Positions 24,506 through 34,429 of a stretch of DNA of 44,266 bases are shown here, piece by piece. The translations under genes and the position numbers were made by a program. Position 1 is the stretch's first letter. The number at the start of each line of letters is the position of its first letter. A model generated the notes under the pieces. That model saw only the letters and a list, made by a program, of their open reading frames with translations. It ran no database searches and was not told the origin of the DNA. Source of the stretch: Candidatus Intestinimonas stercoravium (GTDB lineage: Bacteria; Bacillota; Clostridia; Oscillospirales; Oscillospiraceae). The stretch spans positions 1-44,266 of the forward strand of contig DWZK01000037.1 of assembly GCA_019117605.1 (NCBI GenBank), given 5' to 3'.

Positions 24506-24721
24506 TTATTCCGCCTCCGCTTCCTCCGGGACGGACAGGTCCACCTTGCCTTCCGCGATCTCGCGGATGGCGATGGAGACGGGCTTGTCGTTGAGGGGAT
24601 ACGCCTGCTCCTCGGCGTCCGCCGCGATCTGACGGGCCCGGTGGGCCACCACGTTCACCAGCTGGTAGCGGCTGGGCACCTGCTTGAGCAGGTCCTTCAT
24701 AGCGGGATAGAGCATCATCAC
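24506..24721 (-). CDS. rpoZ: RNA polymerase omega subunit
   Basis: This 71-residue omega subunit helps assemble RNA polymerase. It has the family core: SRYQLVNVVAHRARQIA and the later VSIAIREIAEGKV. It begins with three ATG codons in a row (24721, 24718, 24715) behind GGAG, so the exact start is uncertain by a residue or two. It follows gmk, as in most Firmicutes. Confidence 0.92.
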   Translation of the reverse strand: MMMLYPAMKDLLKQVPSRYQLVNVVAHRARQIAADAEEQAYPLNDKPVSIAIREIAEGKVDLSVPEEAEAE

Positions 24722-24764
24722 ACATACACTCCTTACTCAAAAACTCAGATGGACAGGGGGGCGG

Positions 24765-25376
24765 TCACACGCTCTCGATGAGGTGGAGCCTGTTCCTGGT
24801 CCTGCACGCCTCAGCGGTGAGGATGGAGATGATCTCTCCCGCCGCCTCGGACACGCTGTCGTTCACCACCAGATAGTCGTAGCTGGGGATCTGGCGGTAC
24901 TCCTCCCGGGCCTTCTGGAGGCGGCCGGTGATGACCTCCTCACTGTCCGTGTTCCTCCCCCGGAGCCGGCGCTCCAGCTCCTCGAAGGAGGGGGGGATGA
25001 TGAAGATGAGGGCGGCCTCGGGACACCGGGCCCGGACCTTGGCCGCGCCCTGGACCTCGATGTCCAGCAGCACGTCCACCCCCGCCGCCAGCTTCTCCTC
25101 GATGACGCGCATAGAGGTCCCGTAGTAGTTCCCCACATATTCCGCGTGCTCCAGCAGCTCACCGGCGGCGATCATCCGCTCGAACTCAGCCCGGTCCACG
25201 AAGTTGTAATTCACCCCGTCCGCCTCCCCTACCCGGGGAACGCGGGTGGTGAAGGACACCGAGAAATAGATGTCCTTCCTCTGCCCCAGCAGTTCGGCGA
25301 TCACGGTGCTCTTCCCCACCCCGGAGGGCCCGGAGAGCACGATGAGCTGTCCTCTCTCTTTCTTCTTCCGCGTCAC
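24765..25376 (-). CDS. gmk: Guanylate kinase
   Basis: This 203-residue kinase phosphorylates GMP to GDP. The P-loop [10 protein letters not shown], the GMP-binding segment ([20 protein letters not shown]) and the lid ([13 protein letters not shown]) are all seen. Its ATG overlaps the remA stop by four bases. Confidence 0.96.
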   Translation of the reverse strand: MTRKKKERGQLIVLSGPSGVGKSTVIAELLGQRKDIYFSVSFTTRVPRVGEADGVNYNFVDRAEFERMIAAGELLEHAEYVGNYYGTSMRVIEEKLAAGVDVLLDIEVQGAAKVRARCPEAALIFIIPPSFEELERRLRGRNTDSEEVITGRLQKAREEYRQIPSYDYLVVNDSVSEAAGEIISILTAEACRTRNRLHLIESV

Positions 25377-25645
25377 GGTCCCGGCACCTCCTCCGGCCCT
25401 TCTGCCCTCGTCTCGTCCGAGGCGCGGCTCTCCACCGTCTCCGGCTGGAGAGCGGAGAGGACAACATGGTCGCTGTCCATCACCAGGACAGCCTGGGTCT
25501 TGCGGCCGTAAGTGGCGTCGATCAGCATCCCGTTCTCCCTTGCCTCCTGGATCATGCGCTTGATGGGGGCCGACTCGGGGCTGACGACGGCGATGAGACG
25601 GCCGGCCGAGATCATATTGCCGAACCCGATATTCACCAACTTCAT
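25373..25645 (-). CDS. remA: RemA-family (DUF370) DNA-binding protein
   Basis: This 90-residue protein matches the RemA family ([20 protein letters not shown], then [18 protein letters not shown]). In Bacillus RemA is a small DNA-binding activator of biofilm and osmoprotection genes; its role in this organism is not known. The last 20 residues are a variable acidic tail. Its place between yicC and gmk is conserved. Confidence 0.92.
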   Translation of the reverse strand: MKLVNIGFGNMISAGRLIAVVSPESAPIKRMIQEARENGMLIDATYGRKTQAVLVMDSDHVVLSALQPETVESRASDETRAEGPEEVPGP

Positions 25646-25658
25646 ATCGTCTGTCTCC

Positions 25659-26537
25659 TCACTCGATGTTCTGGACCTGTTCCCGGATCTTCTCGATCTC
25701 GGCCTTCATGTCGATCACATGGCGGGAGGTGGCGATGTCGTTGCATTTGGATCCGATGGTGTTGGCCTCCCGGTTGAACTCCTGGATGAGGAAGTCCAGC
25801 TTCCGGCCGGTGGGCCCTCCCTGCTCCAGCATGGCCCGGAGCTGGGCCAGATGGCTGCGCAGACGGACCGTCTCCTCGTCCACCGCCACCTTGTCCGCGA
25901 AGATGGCGGCCTCGGTGAGGATGCGGCTCTCTTCCACCTGAGCGCCCTCCAGCACCTCCCGCATCTTCTCCTCCAGACGGGCGCGATACTCTGCCACGGT
26001 GCGGGGAGACTGCTCCTCCACCAGGCCCACCAGCGCCTCGATCCGCTCCCCCCGGGAGAGGATGTCCGCCGCCAGCCGCGCCCCCTCCTGCTCCCGCATG
26101 GCGGTGAAATCGGCCAGGGCCGCGTCCAGCGCCCCACAGATGGCCTCGGCCACCGCCTCTACGTCCTCGGGGGCCCTCTCCACCGTGAGCACATCCGGGA
26201 ACCTGGAAAGGAGGGACAGCTCAGGCATCCCCCAAAGGCCGTAAGTATCCTTCAGCTCCCGGAGGGCGGCCAGATACCCCTCGGCCACGGGGCGGTTCAC
26301 CTGCACGGTGACGCCCTCCTCTTCCTGGCCCTCCAGGGTGACGAACACATCCACCTTCCCCCGGGAGATGCTCTGCTGCACCCGCTTTTTCAGTCTCTCC
26401 TCCGCGAAGATATAGGCCCGCGGCATCTTGACGGAGCAGTCCAGATACCGGTTGTTCACCGACCGGACCTCCACCGTGACGGAGCGGCCGTCCAGCGCGG
26501 CCTCGCCCCTTCCATATCCTGTCATGCTGCGTATCAC
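25659..26537 (-). CDS. YicC-family endoribonuclease
   Basis: This 292-residue protein has the YicC N-terminal signature [12 protein letters not shown] and the [11 protein letters not shown] segment, plus the C-terminal DUF1732 region ending [16 protein letters not shown]. YicC proteins are reported RNases. GTG 26537 follows GAGGGA and gives the family start; an upstream in-frame ATG is unlikely. It is the first gene of the remA-gmk-rpoZ run. Confidence 0.9.
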   Translation of the reverse strand: MIRSMTGYGRGEAALDGRSVTVEVRSVNNRYLDCSVKMPRAYIFAEERLKKRVQQSISRGKVDVFVTLEGQEEEGVTVQVNRPVAEGYLAALRELKDTYGLWGMPELSLLSRFPDVLTVERAPEDVEAVAEAICGALDAALADFTAMREQEGARLAADILSRGERIEALVGLVEEQSPRTVAEYRARLEEKMREVLEGAQVEESRILTEAAIFADKVAVDEETVRLRSHLAQLRAMLEQGGPTGRKLDFLIQEFNREANTIGSKCNDIATSRHVIDMKAEIEKIREQVQNIE

Positions 26538-26586
26538 AGGCAGTCCCTCCCCTTTCTCTCGGTGCGGAGCCATGGGCGCATGGCGG

Positions 26587-27123
26587 TCACGCGCCCCGTC
26601 CCCTACGCAGGGGCTGGTCCACCCGCGCGATATACAGCGCGATGAGTTTGGTCAGTCCCAGGTCGTATATCAGGAACACCACGTTCCCCACCAGATACAG
26701 CACCCACAGGGGCAGGCCCTCCGGCAGGGGCAGTGCGCTGAGGAATATAGTGCGGAGCCCTGCCCCGAACAGGGTCAGCGCTCCATTGAAGAGGAGCAGC
26801 TTCAACACCAGCTCCACCGCCAGCCGCCGCAGCCCCTCGATCTTGGCCTTGAGCACGGGATAAAGGCCGAAAAACAGGGCGAAGAGCAGGGCGAGCCCCT
26901 TGTCCGGCAGCACCAGGAGGGCCAACAGGGCCGCCCCACCGTAGCAGAGGAGCCCCACCTTGAACCCACCGGAGATGACCGCCGCCGTGGGGAAGAGCCC
27001 CGCCACAGCGGTGAGCCCCATCCGCCCCGAAGGGGCCAGGCAGGCTCCGTACAGGACCGCGAGGGCCAGGGCGGCCAGCACTGCGGCCAGAGCGACCCGC
27101 CCGGCCATGGTATCCCTTCTCAT
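26587..27123 (-). CDS. Hypothetical multi-pass membrane protein
   Basis: This 178-residue protein has five or six hydrophobic segments and few charged residues outside FGLYPVLKAKIEGLRR, near the middle. I do not recognise a functional family. ATG 27123 lies two bases from the stop of the DnaJ-like gene; ATG 27108, with AGAAGGG before it, is an alternative. It is the last gene of the run that starts at cdaA. Confidence 0.7.
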   Translation of the reverse strand: MRRDTMAGRVALAAVLAALALAVLYGACLAPSGRMGLTAVAGLFPTAAVISGGFKVGLLCYGGAALLALLVLPDKGLALLFALFFGLYPVLKAKIEGLRRLAVELVLKLLLFNGALTLFGAGLRTIFLSALPLPEGLPLWVLYLVGNVVFLIYDLGLTKLIALYIARVDQPLRRGRGA

Positions 27124-27124
27124 A

Positions 27125-27733
27125 TCAGTTGCCACAGCCTCCACACAGACAGTTCAGACACAGCATAGTGGTGCAGCAGTCGCAGCTGTCCATTCCGCTG
27201 CTGTACTGATAGGGCCGGTAGGCCTGCCCTCCGCGCTGCATCATCTGATAGGCCTGCCGGTACTCCATGTTCCCCGGCTCCATATTGCAGGCGAGCTGGT
27301 ATTGCTGCGCCGCCTCGTCCAGCCAGCCCTTCCGGTAGGCGATGCTGCCCATGAGGAAGTGCCACTCCGCATCCTGGTTCGGAGCGCTCTGGAGCAGCTG
27401 CTCCGCCTGGCTCAGGTCTCCCAGGTTGATGGCCTGCCGGACCCGGGCGTAGATCGTGCCCCCCGCCGAATAGCCGCTCTGCCGCCGGTACCCGCTCTGC
27501 TGGTAGCCGCTTTGATAGCCGCTCTGCTGAGATCCGCCGCCGGAGGCGCGCATCTTGGTGATGGCGTCGTAAGCCTCGTTGATCTCCTTCATCTTCTCCT
27601 CTGCCAGGTCGGCCAGAGGATTGTTCTGATAGTTGTCAGGGTGATACTTACGGGCCAGGTCCCGATATGCGCGTTTGATCTCTTCATCGCTGGCGTCGGG
27701 CTTCACGCCCAATACGCTATACGGATCGTTCAT
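27125..27733 (-). CDS. DnaJ-domain protein with Cys-rich C-terminus
   Basis: This 202-residue protein begins with a J domain (residues 1-65) with the HPD triad in [12 protein letters not shown], so it should stimulate an Hsp70. A Ser/Tyr/Gln-rich linker ([18 protein letters not shown]) follows. A TPR-like helical pair ([18 protein letters not shown]) comes next, and the tail has eight cysteines, [19 protein letters not shown]. It is not classical DnaJ, which has a central zinc domain and a substrate domain. It overlaps the DUF5685 gene upstream by 17 bases. Confidence 0.85.
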   Translation of the reverse strand: MNDPYSVLGVKPDASDEEIKRAYRDLARKYHPDNYQNNPLADLAEEKMKEINEAYDAITKMRASGGGSQQSGYQSGYQQSGYRRQSGYSAGGTIYARVRQAINLGDLSQAEQLLQSAPNQDAEWHFLMGSIAYRKGWLDEAAQQYQLACNMEPGNMEYRQAYQMMQRGGQAYRPYQYSSGMDSCDCCTTMLCLNCLCGGCGN

Positions 27734-28607
27734 AAGCTCTTGTTCTCCCTGTCTGTTTCTTGATTTTTTCCCACTGTCCGGTAAAGACCGCCTCCTCCAC
27801 CATCGGGAGGCCCAGATAGAGGACGTTGAGGATGATCCCGTTCCAGGGCCCGAAGTCGGTCAGGTTGCAGGCGGACACCGCCAGGTTCAGTGAGTGGCGC
27901 AGGGTGGTGCGCATCTCCTCCTGGTGGCGCTCCGGCTCACTGTCCCAGCGGCGCTCCACCGGGTTATAGCGTCCACAGGCCCGGTCCTCTTTCAGATCGT
28001 CCCAGGCGTCCACCAGATAGACCCACCGTCCCACATGATAGAGGAGCTCTCCCACCGAACGATCCCTCCCCGGGTCGCCGGTGGCCGGGGCCGCCGCCCG
28101 GAGCATCCGGGCAAAGGTGTCGGCGGTCCGGTCCAGAGAGGGGCACGCCTCCTCTTCCAGGCGGCGGAGCTCCTCCAGGCACTGTACCGTCTCCTCCGCG
28201 AACCGGGGCTGCCGGGCGGCCGCCTTCCGGTAGGCCCGCCGGAGGAGCAGGGAGAGCAGCCGCGCGCCCAAGCTCTTCCAAAAGGACTCGTCCGCAGCGC
28301 TGTCCCGGAGCTTCCAATAGACCAGGATCACGCTCTCATCCGCCGCCACCTCCAGGCTGTGCCTGGGAGCGCACACCTGTTTGCCCCGTATGGGGCAGGC
28401 GATGCACCGGCGGGACTGGAGGTCCAGCGGCTCCGCTCCGGCGGACAGGATCATGGCCAGGAAAGCCAGATCGTAACTGAGGAACATGCGTGCCAGCAGC
28501 CCGTAAGAGCGGCCCAAGGCATGGCAGAGGCCGCAGTATACGCCCTGATAGGCCTCCGCCTCCCGCACCTTCAGCTCTCCCCGCAGGGGGCGCACATAAC
28601 CGAACAT
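27717..28607 (-). CDS. DUF5685-family protein
   Basis: This 296-residue protein starts [20 protein letters not shown] and has YCGLCHALG near residues 29-37, then [12 protein letters not shown] (about residues 68-79), a pattern that could bind metal. The rest is mostly helical, with a conserved [17 protein letters not shown] segment. The family occurs in Clostridia next to DnaJ-domain genes; its function is unknown. It overlaps the DnaJ-like gene, implying joint expression. Confidence 0.8.
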   Translation of the reverse strand: MFGYVRPLRGELKVREAEAYQGVYCGLCHALGRSYGLLARMFLSYDLAFLAMILSAGAEPLDLQSRRCIACPIRGKQVCAPRHSLEVAADESVILVYWKLRDSAADESFWKSLGARLLSLLLRRAYRKAAARQPRFAEETVQCLEELRRLEEEACPSLDRTADTFARMLRAAAPATGDPGRDRSVGELLYHVGRWVYLVDAWDDLKEDRACGRYNPVERRWDSEPERHQEEMRTTLRHSLNLAVSACNLTDFGPWNGIILNVLYLGLPMVEEAVFTGQWEKIKKQTGRTRAYERSV

Positions 28608-29024
28608 TCAGAGCACCTTGGCCACGATCTGGAAGCGGATGGACTTGCTCTTCTTGATGTGCCGGTCCAGGAGCACCACCAGGAAGATGCTCACGGCGAA
28701 AGCAGCCGCCCCCGCCAGGATGCACCAGCCCTGGGTCATACCGGCGGCCTGGGCCGCCAGATATCCGGCCACCAGCAGGACCATGGGCACCAGGTAGACG
28801 AAGGCGATGACCCCCATCAGCTTGGCGTTCTCGGTCTCTACGGTGACGATATCGCCCTCCTGGATCCCGACCAGATCATCGGCCACGGCGGTGACCGTGG
28901 GCTGCTGGGCCGTCATGCAGCCGCCGCACTCGGAGCAGTCGTGGGCGCAGGCTCCCTGCCGCACCACGGCGATCTCGGCCTTCCCGCCGGGCAGGAGCCG
29001 TTTCACTTGCGCTGTCTGTGTCAT
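28608..29024 (-). CDS. RseC/MucC-family (SoxR-reducing) membrane protein
   Basis: This 138-residue protein has an N-terminal cysteine motif (CAHDCSECGGC, about residues 26-36), a small beta-rich domain, and two membrane helices (about residues 72-90 and 98-117). RseC-family proteins are linked to SoxR reduction by the Rnf-like complex or to anti-sigma control in proteobacteria; no such partners are seen here. It sits between cdaR and DUF5685. Confidence 0.82.
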   Translation of the reverse strand: MTQTAQVKRLLPGGKAEIAVVRQGACAHDCSECGGCMTAQQPTVTAVADDLVGIQEGDIVTVETENAKLMGVIAFVYLVPMVLLVAGYLAAQAAGMTQGWCILAGAAAFAVSIFLVVLLDRHIKKSKSIRFQIVAKVL

Positions 29025-29037
29025 GTGATATCCTCTC

Positions 29038-30321
29038 CTATTGGATGCTCACGACGGCTCCATACCCGCTCTCGCTCTCGCTGGCGATGACGCCGCAAGA
29101 GGAGTCTCCGTCGAAATAGATCCTTGTCGCATTGAAGAAGAACTGCCCTCTGGACAGGTTCTGATCCGCCAGGTCGATGACCACCCGGACCTGATAGCCC
29201 TCCACCGAGTCCAGCGCCTCCTGGGGCCCGCGGAGGCGCACCTGGATGGACTGGGTGATCGCGTCCGCCGTGAAGCCGCTGGGGACGTTGATGATCTCGA
29301 TGTTGGAGGTCTCCACCGTCTTGGTGGCCAGCCCCCGGACGCTCACCGTGACGGTGGCCTCGTGGATGCCGCTGTCGTTGGACAGCTCCGCCGTCAGCTC
29401 GATGGGGAAGGTGAACTTCTGCTGGTCCCTGACCACGGTGGAGAGGTCGATGGTGTCCAGCACGATAGACCTGCCCTCCAGGCTGGCGATGTCCTCCTCT
29501 TCCCCGGAGACCTGGATGGTCTGGGGCTCGATCGTCACATAGTCGGCCACATACCGGTCGAAATTCTCCTCAGTCACGCCGCCGCCGTAGGTGAAGTTCA
29601 CCGTCAGCGGCACCTCGAGGGTCTTCACCACCGGCAGCACCACGCTCACCGTGTCGTCGCTGGCGGTGATCTCACTGGAGCGGACCGTTTCTCCATCGGC
29701 AGTCATCCACTCCACAGGCAGTTCTCCGCTGAAGGTGCGGGTCAGCTCATCGCCGTCCACCGTCACCTGGGCGTAGGCGATCCGGTCCACCACCGACTGG
29801 GGGCCCTGGATCCGGATCGTGCCGGGCTGGATCTCCATGGAGTTGGTCCGGTAGCCCTCGGCCACCGTGCCCTCGAAGTTCCCCCGCACGTCTACCGTCT
29901 TGGTCATCATCTCGGTGACGTTTATCTCCATATCCGCAGTGGTCCCGCCGGTGAGCCTCACCCCGGTGGTGATAGCGGAGGTGTCCAAGGTGATGCGGCA
30001 GGAGAGGGTATAGGTCCCCGCCGCGCCGATGTCGCTCACATCCACCCGGGCGGACAAAAAGCCGGTGGGATTGGATGCGATGTTGGCCAGGGCCGTCCGA
30101 GCCCCTGTCAGCTCCACATCGATGGTAAGATCGGTACTGGAGTCGATCATCAGGCCCTTGCCGTTGAGGACGTCCTCCCCCACCACCGTCACCGGGACAT
30201 TGGCGATGCGCACTGTGCCCTCCTCGCTGCTGATCGTGGTCACATAGACCCACAGGCCCACGGCGACGAGGATAGACACGATGATATTGAAAGCTTTACT
30301 CTCTGTGAACTTTTTCCCCAT
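29038..30321 (-). CDS. cdaR: CdaR, YbbR-domain regulator of c-di-AMP synthesis
   Basis: This 427-residue protein has one N-terminal membrane helix (FNIIVSILVAVGLWVYVTTI) and an extracytoplasmic part of about four YbbR repeats (for example VTVVGEDVLNGKGLMIDSS). In Firmicutes CdaR binds and modulates the membrane cyclase CdaA. Its start overlaps the end of cdaA by 26 bases. The usual third gene, glmM, is not next to it here. Confidence 0.9.
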   Translation of the reverse strand: MGKKFTESKAFNIIVSILVAVGLWVYVTTISSEEGTVRIANVPVTVVGEDVLNGKGLMIDSSTDLTIDVELTGARTALANIASNPTGFLSARVDVSDIGAAGTYTLSCRITLDTSAITTGVRLTGGTTADMEINVTEMMTKTVDVRGNFEGTVAEGYRTNSMEIQPGTIRIQGPQSVVDRIAYAQVTVDGDELTRTFSGELPVEWMTADGETVRSSEITASDDTVSVVLPVVKTLEVPLTVNFTYGGGVTEENFDRYVADYVTIEPQTIQVSGEEEDIASLEGRSIVLDTIDLSTVVRDQQKFTFPIELTAELSNDSGIHEATVTVSVRGLATKTVETSNIEIINVPSGFTADAITQSIQVRLRGPQEALDSVEGYQVRVVIDLADQNLSRGQFFFNATRIYFDGDSSCGVIASESESGYGAVVSIQ

Positions 30322-31183
30322 CGTCTTTTACACCTTTTTTCGGCCGGAATATGTTGGACAGCTTCGAGGGCCTGCCGGGCTCGTTCTCCGGCATCAGCGC
30401 GTTCTGGAGCAGCCGCTCCAGTGTCTCGGGGGCCAGATGCCGCTTGAGCATCCCGTTCTCCGCCACAGAGATAGAACCGGTCTCTTCCGAGACGATGGCC
30501 ACCACCGCATCGGAGTTCTCGCTGACGCCGATGCCCGCCCGGTGCCGCATCCCCAGATCCCGGGACAGGTTCACGTTGCCGGACAGGGGCAGGACGCAGC
30601 CCGCCCCCACGATGTGGCCGTTGCGCACGATGACCGCCCCATCGTGGAGGGGCGCCTTGTTCCAGAAGAGGTTCTTGAGCAGCTCGGCAGACACAGTGGA
30701 GTCGAGGGCAGTGCCGCTCTTGATGATGTCGTCCAGGGGGACCTTCCGCTCGAACACCATGAGGGCCCCCACCTTGTCCTTGGACATGGAGGTGTATGCC
30801 TTCACCGTCTCGGTGATGGCCTTCTCCACATCCGGGGGAGCCTCCTCCCTGCCGAACACGTCCCCCAGCCGGCTGCTGCCCAGCTGCTCCAGGAAGCGGC
30901 GGATCTCCGGCTGGAAGACGATGATGAGGGCCACGATGCCCCCTTCCACCGCGCGGGAGAGGAGGAACTGCACCACCCGCAGCTCGGCATAGTACGAGAC
31001 CACCAGAGCCAGGAGGATCAGCAGGATGGCCTTGGCCACCTGGACCGCCCGGCTGCGGCGCACCAGAGACATGATATGATAGATGATGTAGGCGATGATA
31101 GCGATATCTGCGATATCGCTGATAGAGATATTGGTGACCACGCTCGCCGCGTAATATGCCGCCCATTGCAGAAATTCAGTCAT
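30296..31183 (-). CDS. cdaA: Membrane diadenylate cyclase CdaA
   Basis: CdaA makes c-di-AMP from two ATP. The 295-residue protein has three N-terminal membrane helices (about residues 15-90) and a DAC domain with DGAVIVRNGHIVGAGCVLPLS and RHRAGIGVSE, the two catalytic motifs. ATG 31183 lies behind GGAGA; an upstream in-frame extension has no support. A sigma-A promoter is visible 70 bp upstream. Confidence 0.95.
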   Translation of the reverse strand: MTEFLQWAAYYAASVVTNISISDIADIAIIAYIIYHIMSLVRRSRAVQVAKAILLILLALVVSYYAELRVVQFLLSRAVEGGIVALIIVFQPEIRRFLEQLGSSRLGDVFGREEAPPDVEKAITETVKAYTSMSKDKVGALMVFERKVPLDDIIKSGTALDSTVSAELLKNLFWNKAPLHDGAVIVRNGHIVGAGCVLPLSGNVNLSRDLGMRHRAGIGVSENSDAVVAIVSEETGSISVAENGMLKRHLAPETLERLLQNALMPENEPGRPSKLSNIFRPKKGVKDDGEKVHRE

Positions 31184-31253
31184 GCCCACATCTCCCCACT
31201 TGCAGGGTCTGCGGCCCGTTCGTCCTAAAAAAGACCGGCCGCCTATCTTATGT

Positions 31254-31282
31254 ATTATACTGTATCGGCGTACAAATGGCAA
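31254..31282 (-). promoter_or_regulatory. Sigma-A promoter for cdaA-cdaR
   Basis: On the minus strand TTGCCA (31277-31282), 17 bases and a perfect TATAAT (31254-31259). The only genes downstream on this strand are cdaA and the run behind it. Confidence 0.75.
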
Positions 31283-31309
31283 GAAGTCCCCCTATGAAAT
31301 TTCCCTTAA

Positions 31310-31356
31310 CTTTTTCGGCCGGAGGGCCGGAAAAAGGGAGGGCCGATGGCCCTCCC
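31310..31356 (-). terminator. Terminator after folD, double hairpin
   Basis: GGGAGGGCC-ATC-GGCCCTCCC (31336-31356), read on the minus strand, is followed by TTTTTCC, a textbook intrinsic terminator for folD. A second palindrome, GGCC-based and flanked by five-base A and T runs, follows at about 31310-31335. The rest of the 213-bp gap is the cdaA promoter. Confidence 0.85.
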
Positions 31357-31396
31357 CCAAGCCGTCGGAAGGGCCATACTGTCCCTCCGGCGCAAC

Positions 31397-32245
31397 TCAT
31401 TTCCCGTGCCGCCTGGCCGCCTCCAGGGTGTTGACCATGAGCATGGCCCGGGTCATGGGCCCCACTCCCCCGGGGACCGGCGTGATGTAGGCAGCCTTCT
31501 CCGCGACAGCGGCGTAGTCCACGTCCCCGCAGAGCTTGCCGCGCTCGTCCCGGTTCATGGCCACATCGATGACCACCGCCCCTTCCTTGACCATGTCAGC
31601 GGTCACCAGGCCCCGCCGGCCCACCGCGGACACCAGGATATCCGCCCGGCGGCAGACCGCCGGCAGGTCCGGGGTCCTGGAGTGGCACACGGTCACCGTC
31701 CCGTTGGCGGCCAGCAGGAGCATGGCCATGGGCTTGCCCACGATGTTGGAGCGGCCGATGACCACGCACTCCTTCCCCTCCGGATCCACGCCGTATGCCC
31801 GGAGCATCTCCATCACCCCGGCGGGGGTACAGGGGAGGAAGCACTTCTGCCCGGTGGAGAGGCGGCCCACGTTCACCGGATGGAACCCATCCACATCCTT
31901 TTCCGGGTCGATGGCGAGGAGGACCTCCTCCTCATCGTATCCCATCCCGGCGGGCAGGGGCAGCTGGCAGAGGATCCCGTCGATGTCCTCCCGGCCGTTG
32001 AGCGTCTGGATCACCGACAGCAGGCCCTCCTGTCCGGTCTCCGCCGGGAGAGCGTACTCTTCGCTGTAGATGCCGCACTCGGCGCAGTCCTTCCGCTTGC
32101 TGTTGACATAGGTGCGGGAGGCCGGGTCGTCCCCCACGATGATCACCGCCAGGCCCGGGCGCCCGGAGAGGCCCTTCACCTCTTCCGCCACCCGCGCCTT
32201 GCACTCGGCCGCCAGGGCCTTCCCATCAATGACTGTCGCCGCCAT
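31397..32245 (-). CDS. folD: Bifunctional methylene-THF dehydrogenase/cyclohydrolase FolD
   Basis: FolD interconverts 5,10-methylene- and 10-formyl-tetrahydrofolate. The 282-residue protein starts [14 protein letters not shown] and has [14 protein letters not shown] with the active-site Lys, then [11 protein letters not shown], and [12 protein letters not shown] near the end. ATG 32245 follows AGGAGG and overlaps the lgt stop by 20 bases. Its product supplies the formyl donor used by Fmt. Confidence 0.95.
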   Translation of the reverse strand: MAATVIDGKALAAECKARVAEEVKGLSGRPGLAVIIVGDDPASRTYVNSKRKDCAECGIYSEEYALPAETGQEGLLSVIQTLNGREDIDGILCQLPLPAGMGYDEEEVLLAIDPEKDVDGFHPVNVGRLSTGQKCFLPCTPAGVMEMLRAYGVDPEGKECVVIGRSNIVGKPMAMLLLAANGTVTVCHSRTPDLPAVCRRADILVSAVGRRGLVTADMVKEGAVVIDVAMNRDERGKLCGDVDYAAVAEKAAYITPVPGGVGPMTRAMLMVNTLEAARRHGK

Positions 32246-33149
32246 ATCCCATATCCTCCTCATGTTTCTCTTTTTCCGCCGACTTGGCCCGCATCCTGTT
32301 CACATAGAGCTCCTCCGGGGCATGCCTGCGGACGCAGAGGTGATAGATCAGGAGCGCGGCCCCCAGCGCGGCGGAGGCGAAGCCCAGAGCCTGAGACACC
32401 CGGATGCCTGTGCCGAACAGATAGAGGCTGTCCGTACGCAGGCCCTCGATGAGGCCCCGGCCGAAGCCGTACCAGAGGAAATAGCTCCACATCATCTGTC
32501 CGTCGAACTTCCGCTTCCCGGCGAAGAGGACCGCCAGCAGGATCGCCAGCCCCAGCAGGTTCCACAGGGACTCATAGAGGAAAGTGGGATGGACCTCCAT
32601 ATATTCCCAGGCCCCGCTGGCGGTCTGAACGTCGATGCCCATCCGCCAGGGCAGGTCGCAGGGCCCGCCATAGGCCTCTACATTGACGAAGTTCCCCCAG
32701 CGGCCCACGCACTGGCCGATCAGGAGACCATAGACCCCCAGGTCCGCAAAGGCGAAGAAATCCAGCTTCTTCACCCAGCAGAACACCAGCAGGGTCGCCG
32801 CCGCCGCCAGCACGCCGCCATAGATGGCCAGACCGCCGTCCCGGATATCCACCATCTCGGCCAGGCTCAGGCTCCCGTCTGCCGTGCGGTAGATATCCAA
32901 GTTGAACACCACATAGTACAGCCGGGCCCCGATGATGGATAGAGGCACGGCGAAGAACAGCAGGTCGATGACGTCATCCGGCTCGATGCCGAAACGCGGG
33001 GCCAGCCGGTAGCACACCGCCACGGCCAGCAGGAAGCCCACGGCGATGATGACCCCATACCAGTAGATGGGCAGGCCGAAGAGCTCCACCGCCACCCTGT
33101 CCATATGGAGCTCCAGGCCCAGTCCCGGGAAAGTGACCGTCCTTGTCAT
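32226..33149 (-). CDS. lgt: Prolipoprotein diacylglyceryl transferase
   Basis: Lgt moves diacylglycerol from phosphatidylglycerol to the lipobox Cys of prelipoproteins in the membrane. The 307-residue protein has about seven membrane helices and the signature [14 protein letters not shown]. Where the Escherichia coli enzyme has His before GG, this one has Tyr ([11 protein letters not shown]), a variant known in Gram-positives. ATG 33149 overlaps the peptidase stop (ATGA). Confidence 0.94.
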   Translation of the reverse strand: MTRTVTFPGLGLELHMDRVAVELFGLPIYWYGVIIAVGFLLAVAVCYRLAPRFGIEPDDVIDLLFFAVPLSIIGARLYYVVFNLDIYRTADGSLSLAEMVDIRDGGLAIYGGVLAAAATLLVFCWVKKLDFFAFADLGVYGLLIGQCVGRWGNFVNVEAYGGPCDLPWRMGIDVQTASGAWEYMEVHPTFLYESLWNLLGLAILLAVLFAGKRKFDGQMMWSYFLWYGFGRGLIEGLRTDSLYLFGTGIRVSQALGFASAALGAALLIYHLCVRRHAPEELYVNRMRAKSAEKEKHEEDMGYGGDSH

Positions 33150-34426
33150 GCCTTCTCTCCCTTTGGCTCGACCACCGAGAGGGCGGTGCGCGCCGGGGCC
33201 ATCCACCGAGCGATGCACGCCTCTGCGTCCGCCTTGTCGATCGAAGCGAAGACCTCGGGGAAGCGGAAGAACTCCTCTCCCGCGAAGTGGCTCTGGGCCA
33301 GGCCCACACAGATGTTCTCAAAGGAGTTGAGGCTCCGGACCCGGTTGCCGTAGGCGGCCTTCTTGAGCCGGTCCCACAGCCCCTGATCGATGCCCTCTCT
33401 GGAGATCCTCTCCACCTCTTCCGCGATGGCGTCCCGAAGGGCCCAGGGGTCCCGGCTCTCCCCGCCCACCGTCAGGAAGGCACAGCCGGGATACGCCTCG
33501 AAGCCATAGCTGAAGTTCTGGTTCACCAGGCCCCGGCTGTAGAGCTGGGCATAGAGGGGGCTGGAGGTGCCGAACACCGCCTCGCAGCACAGCTCTCCCA
33601 AGAACTGCCGCCGCATATGCTCCTCGCCCTTCGGGGAGGGGTCCGCCTTCCAGCCCAGCTGGAAGATCGGCGTGGACACCGCCATCTCCTGGACCGTCTC
33701 AGCGCGGAAGACCTCCTCCGCCTCCTCTCCGCCGTAGTCCCGGGGGATATCCTCTCCTCCCCTCTCCGGCAGCACCTCCCGGGCGATCTGCTCTACCCGC
33801 TCCGGATCCACGTTCCCGGCCACGCACAGGACCATATTGGCCGGATCGTAGAAGGCCGCGTGGCAGGTATACAGCGTGTCCGCCGTGATCTCCGCGATCG
33901 ACTCCACAGTGCCCGCGATGCTCACCCGGATGGGGTTGTGGGCATAGAGGGCCTCCAGCATGCCGTAGAACACCTGGTTGCCCGGGTCATCCTCTACCAT
34001 GCGGATCTCCTGGCCGATGATCCCCTGCTCCTTGTCCACGCTCTCCTGGGTGAACCAGGGCACCGACACGAAGGAGAGCAGGGTCCGCAGGTTCTCTTCG
34101 AATTTCTCCGTGCTCTCGAAATAGTAGCCCGTGATATCGATGGAGGTGAACGCGTTGGGGCTGGCGCCGTTGGCCGCCAGCTCCTGGAGGGCGTTCCCGT
34201 CCTTGGTGTCGAACATCTTGTGCTCCAGGAAGTGGGCCACGCCCGCCGGCGTGTCCTGCCAGTCGCCGCCGTAGTAATAGCGCATATCCATACCGCCGTA
34301 GTTGGTGGCGAAAAATGCGTAGCTCTTGGAGAACTCCGGCTTCACATCCACATAGATATGCAGTCCGTTCTCCAGCTGGCTGTGGTAGAGGGTCTCTCCC
34401 ACCTGCCGGTATCCTTTTCCAGTCAT
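33146..34426 (-). CDS. M16 (insulinase-like) peptidase with intact zinc motif, YmfH-like
   Basis: This 426-residue protein has the inverted zinc motif HFLEH (His65, Glu68, His69) in GVAHFLEHKMFD and the two-domain M16 fold. It resembles the YmfH half of the YmfF-YmfH pair of Bacillus. The gene just upstream encodes the other, metal-less half, so a heterodimeric peptidase is likely. The substrate is unknown. Confidence 0.88.
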   Translation of the reverse strand: MTGKGYRQVGETLYHSQLENGLHIYVDVKPEFSKSYAFFATNYGGMDMRYYYGGDWQDTPAGVAHFLEHKMFDTKDGNALQELAANGASPNAFTSIDITGYYFESTEKFEENLRTLLSFVSVPWFTQESVDKEQGIIGQEIRMVEDDPGNQVFYGMLEALYAHNPIRVSIAGTVESIAEITADTLYTCHAAFYDPANMVLCVAGNVDPERVEQIAREVLPERGGEDIPRDYGGEEAEEVFRAETVQEMAVSTPIFQLGWKADPSPKGEEHMRRQFLGELCCEAVFGTSSPLYAQLYSRGLVNQNFSYGFEAYPGCAFLTVGGESRDPWALRDAIAEEVERISREGIDQGLWDRLKKAAYGNRVRSLNSFENICVGLAQSHFAGEEFFRFPEVFASIDKADAEACIARWMAPARTALSVVEPKGEKA

Positions 34427-34429
34427 CCC

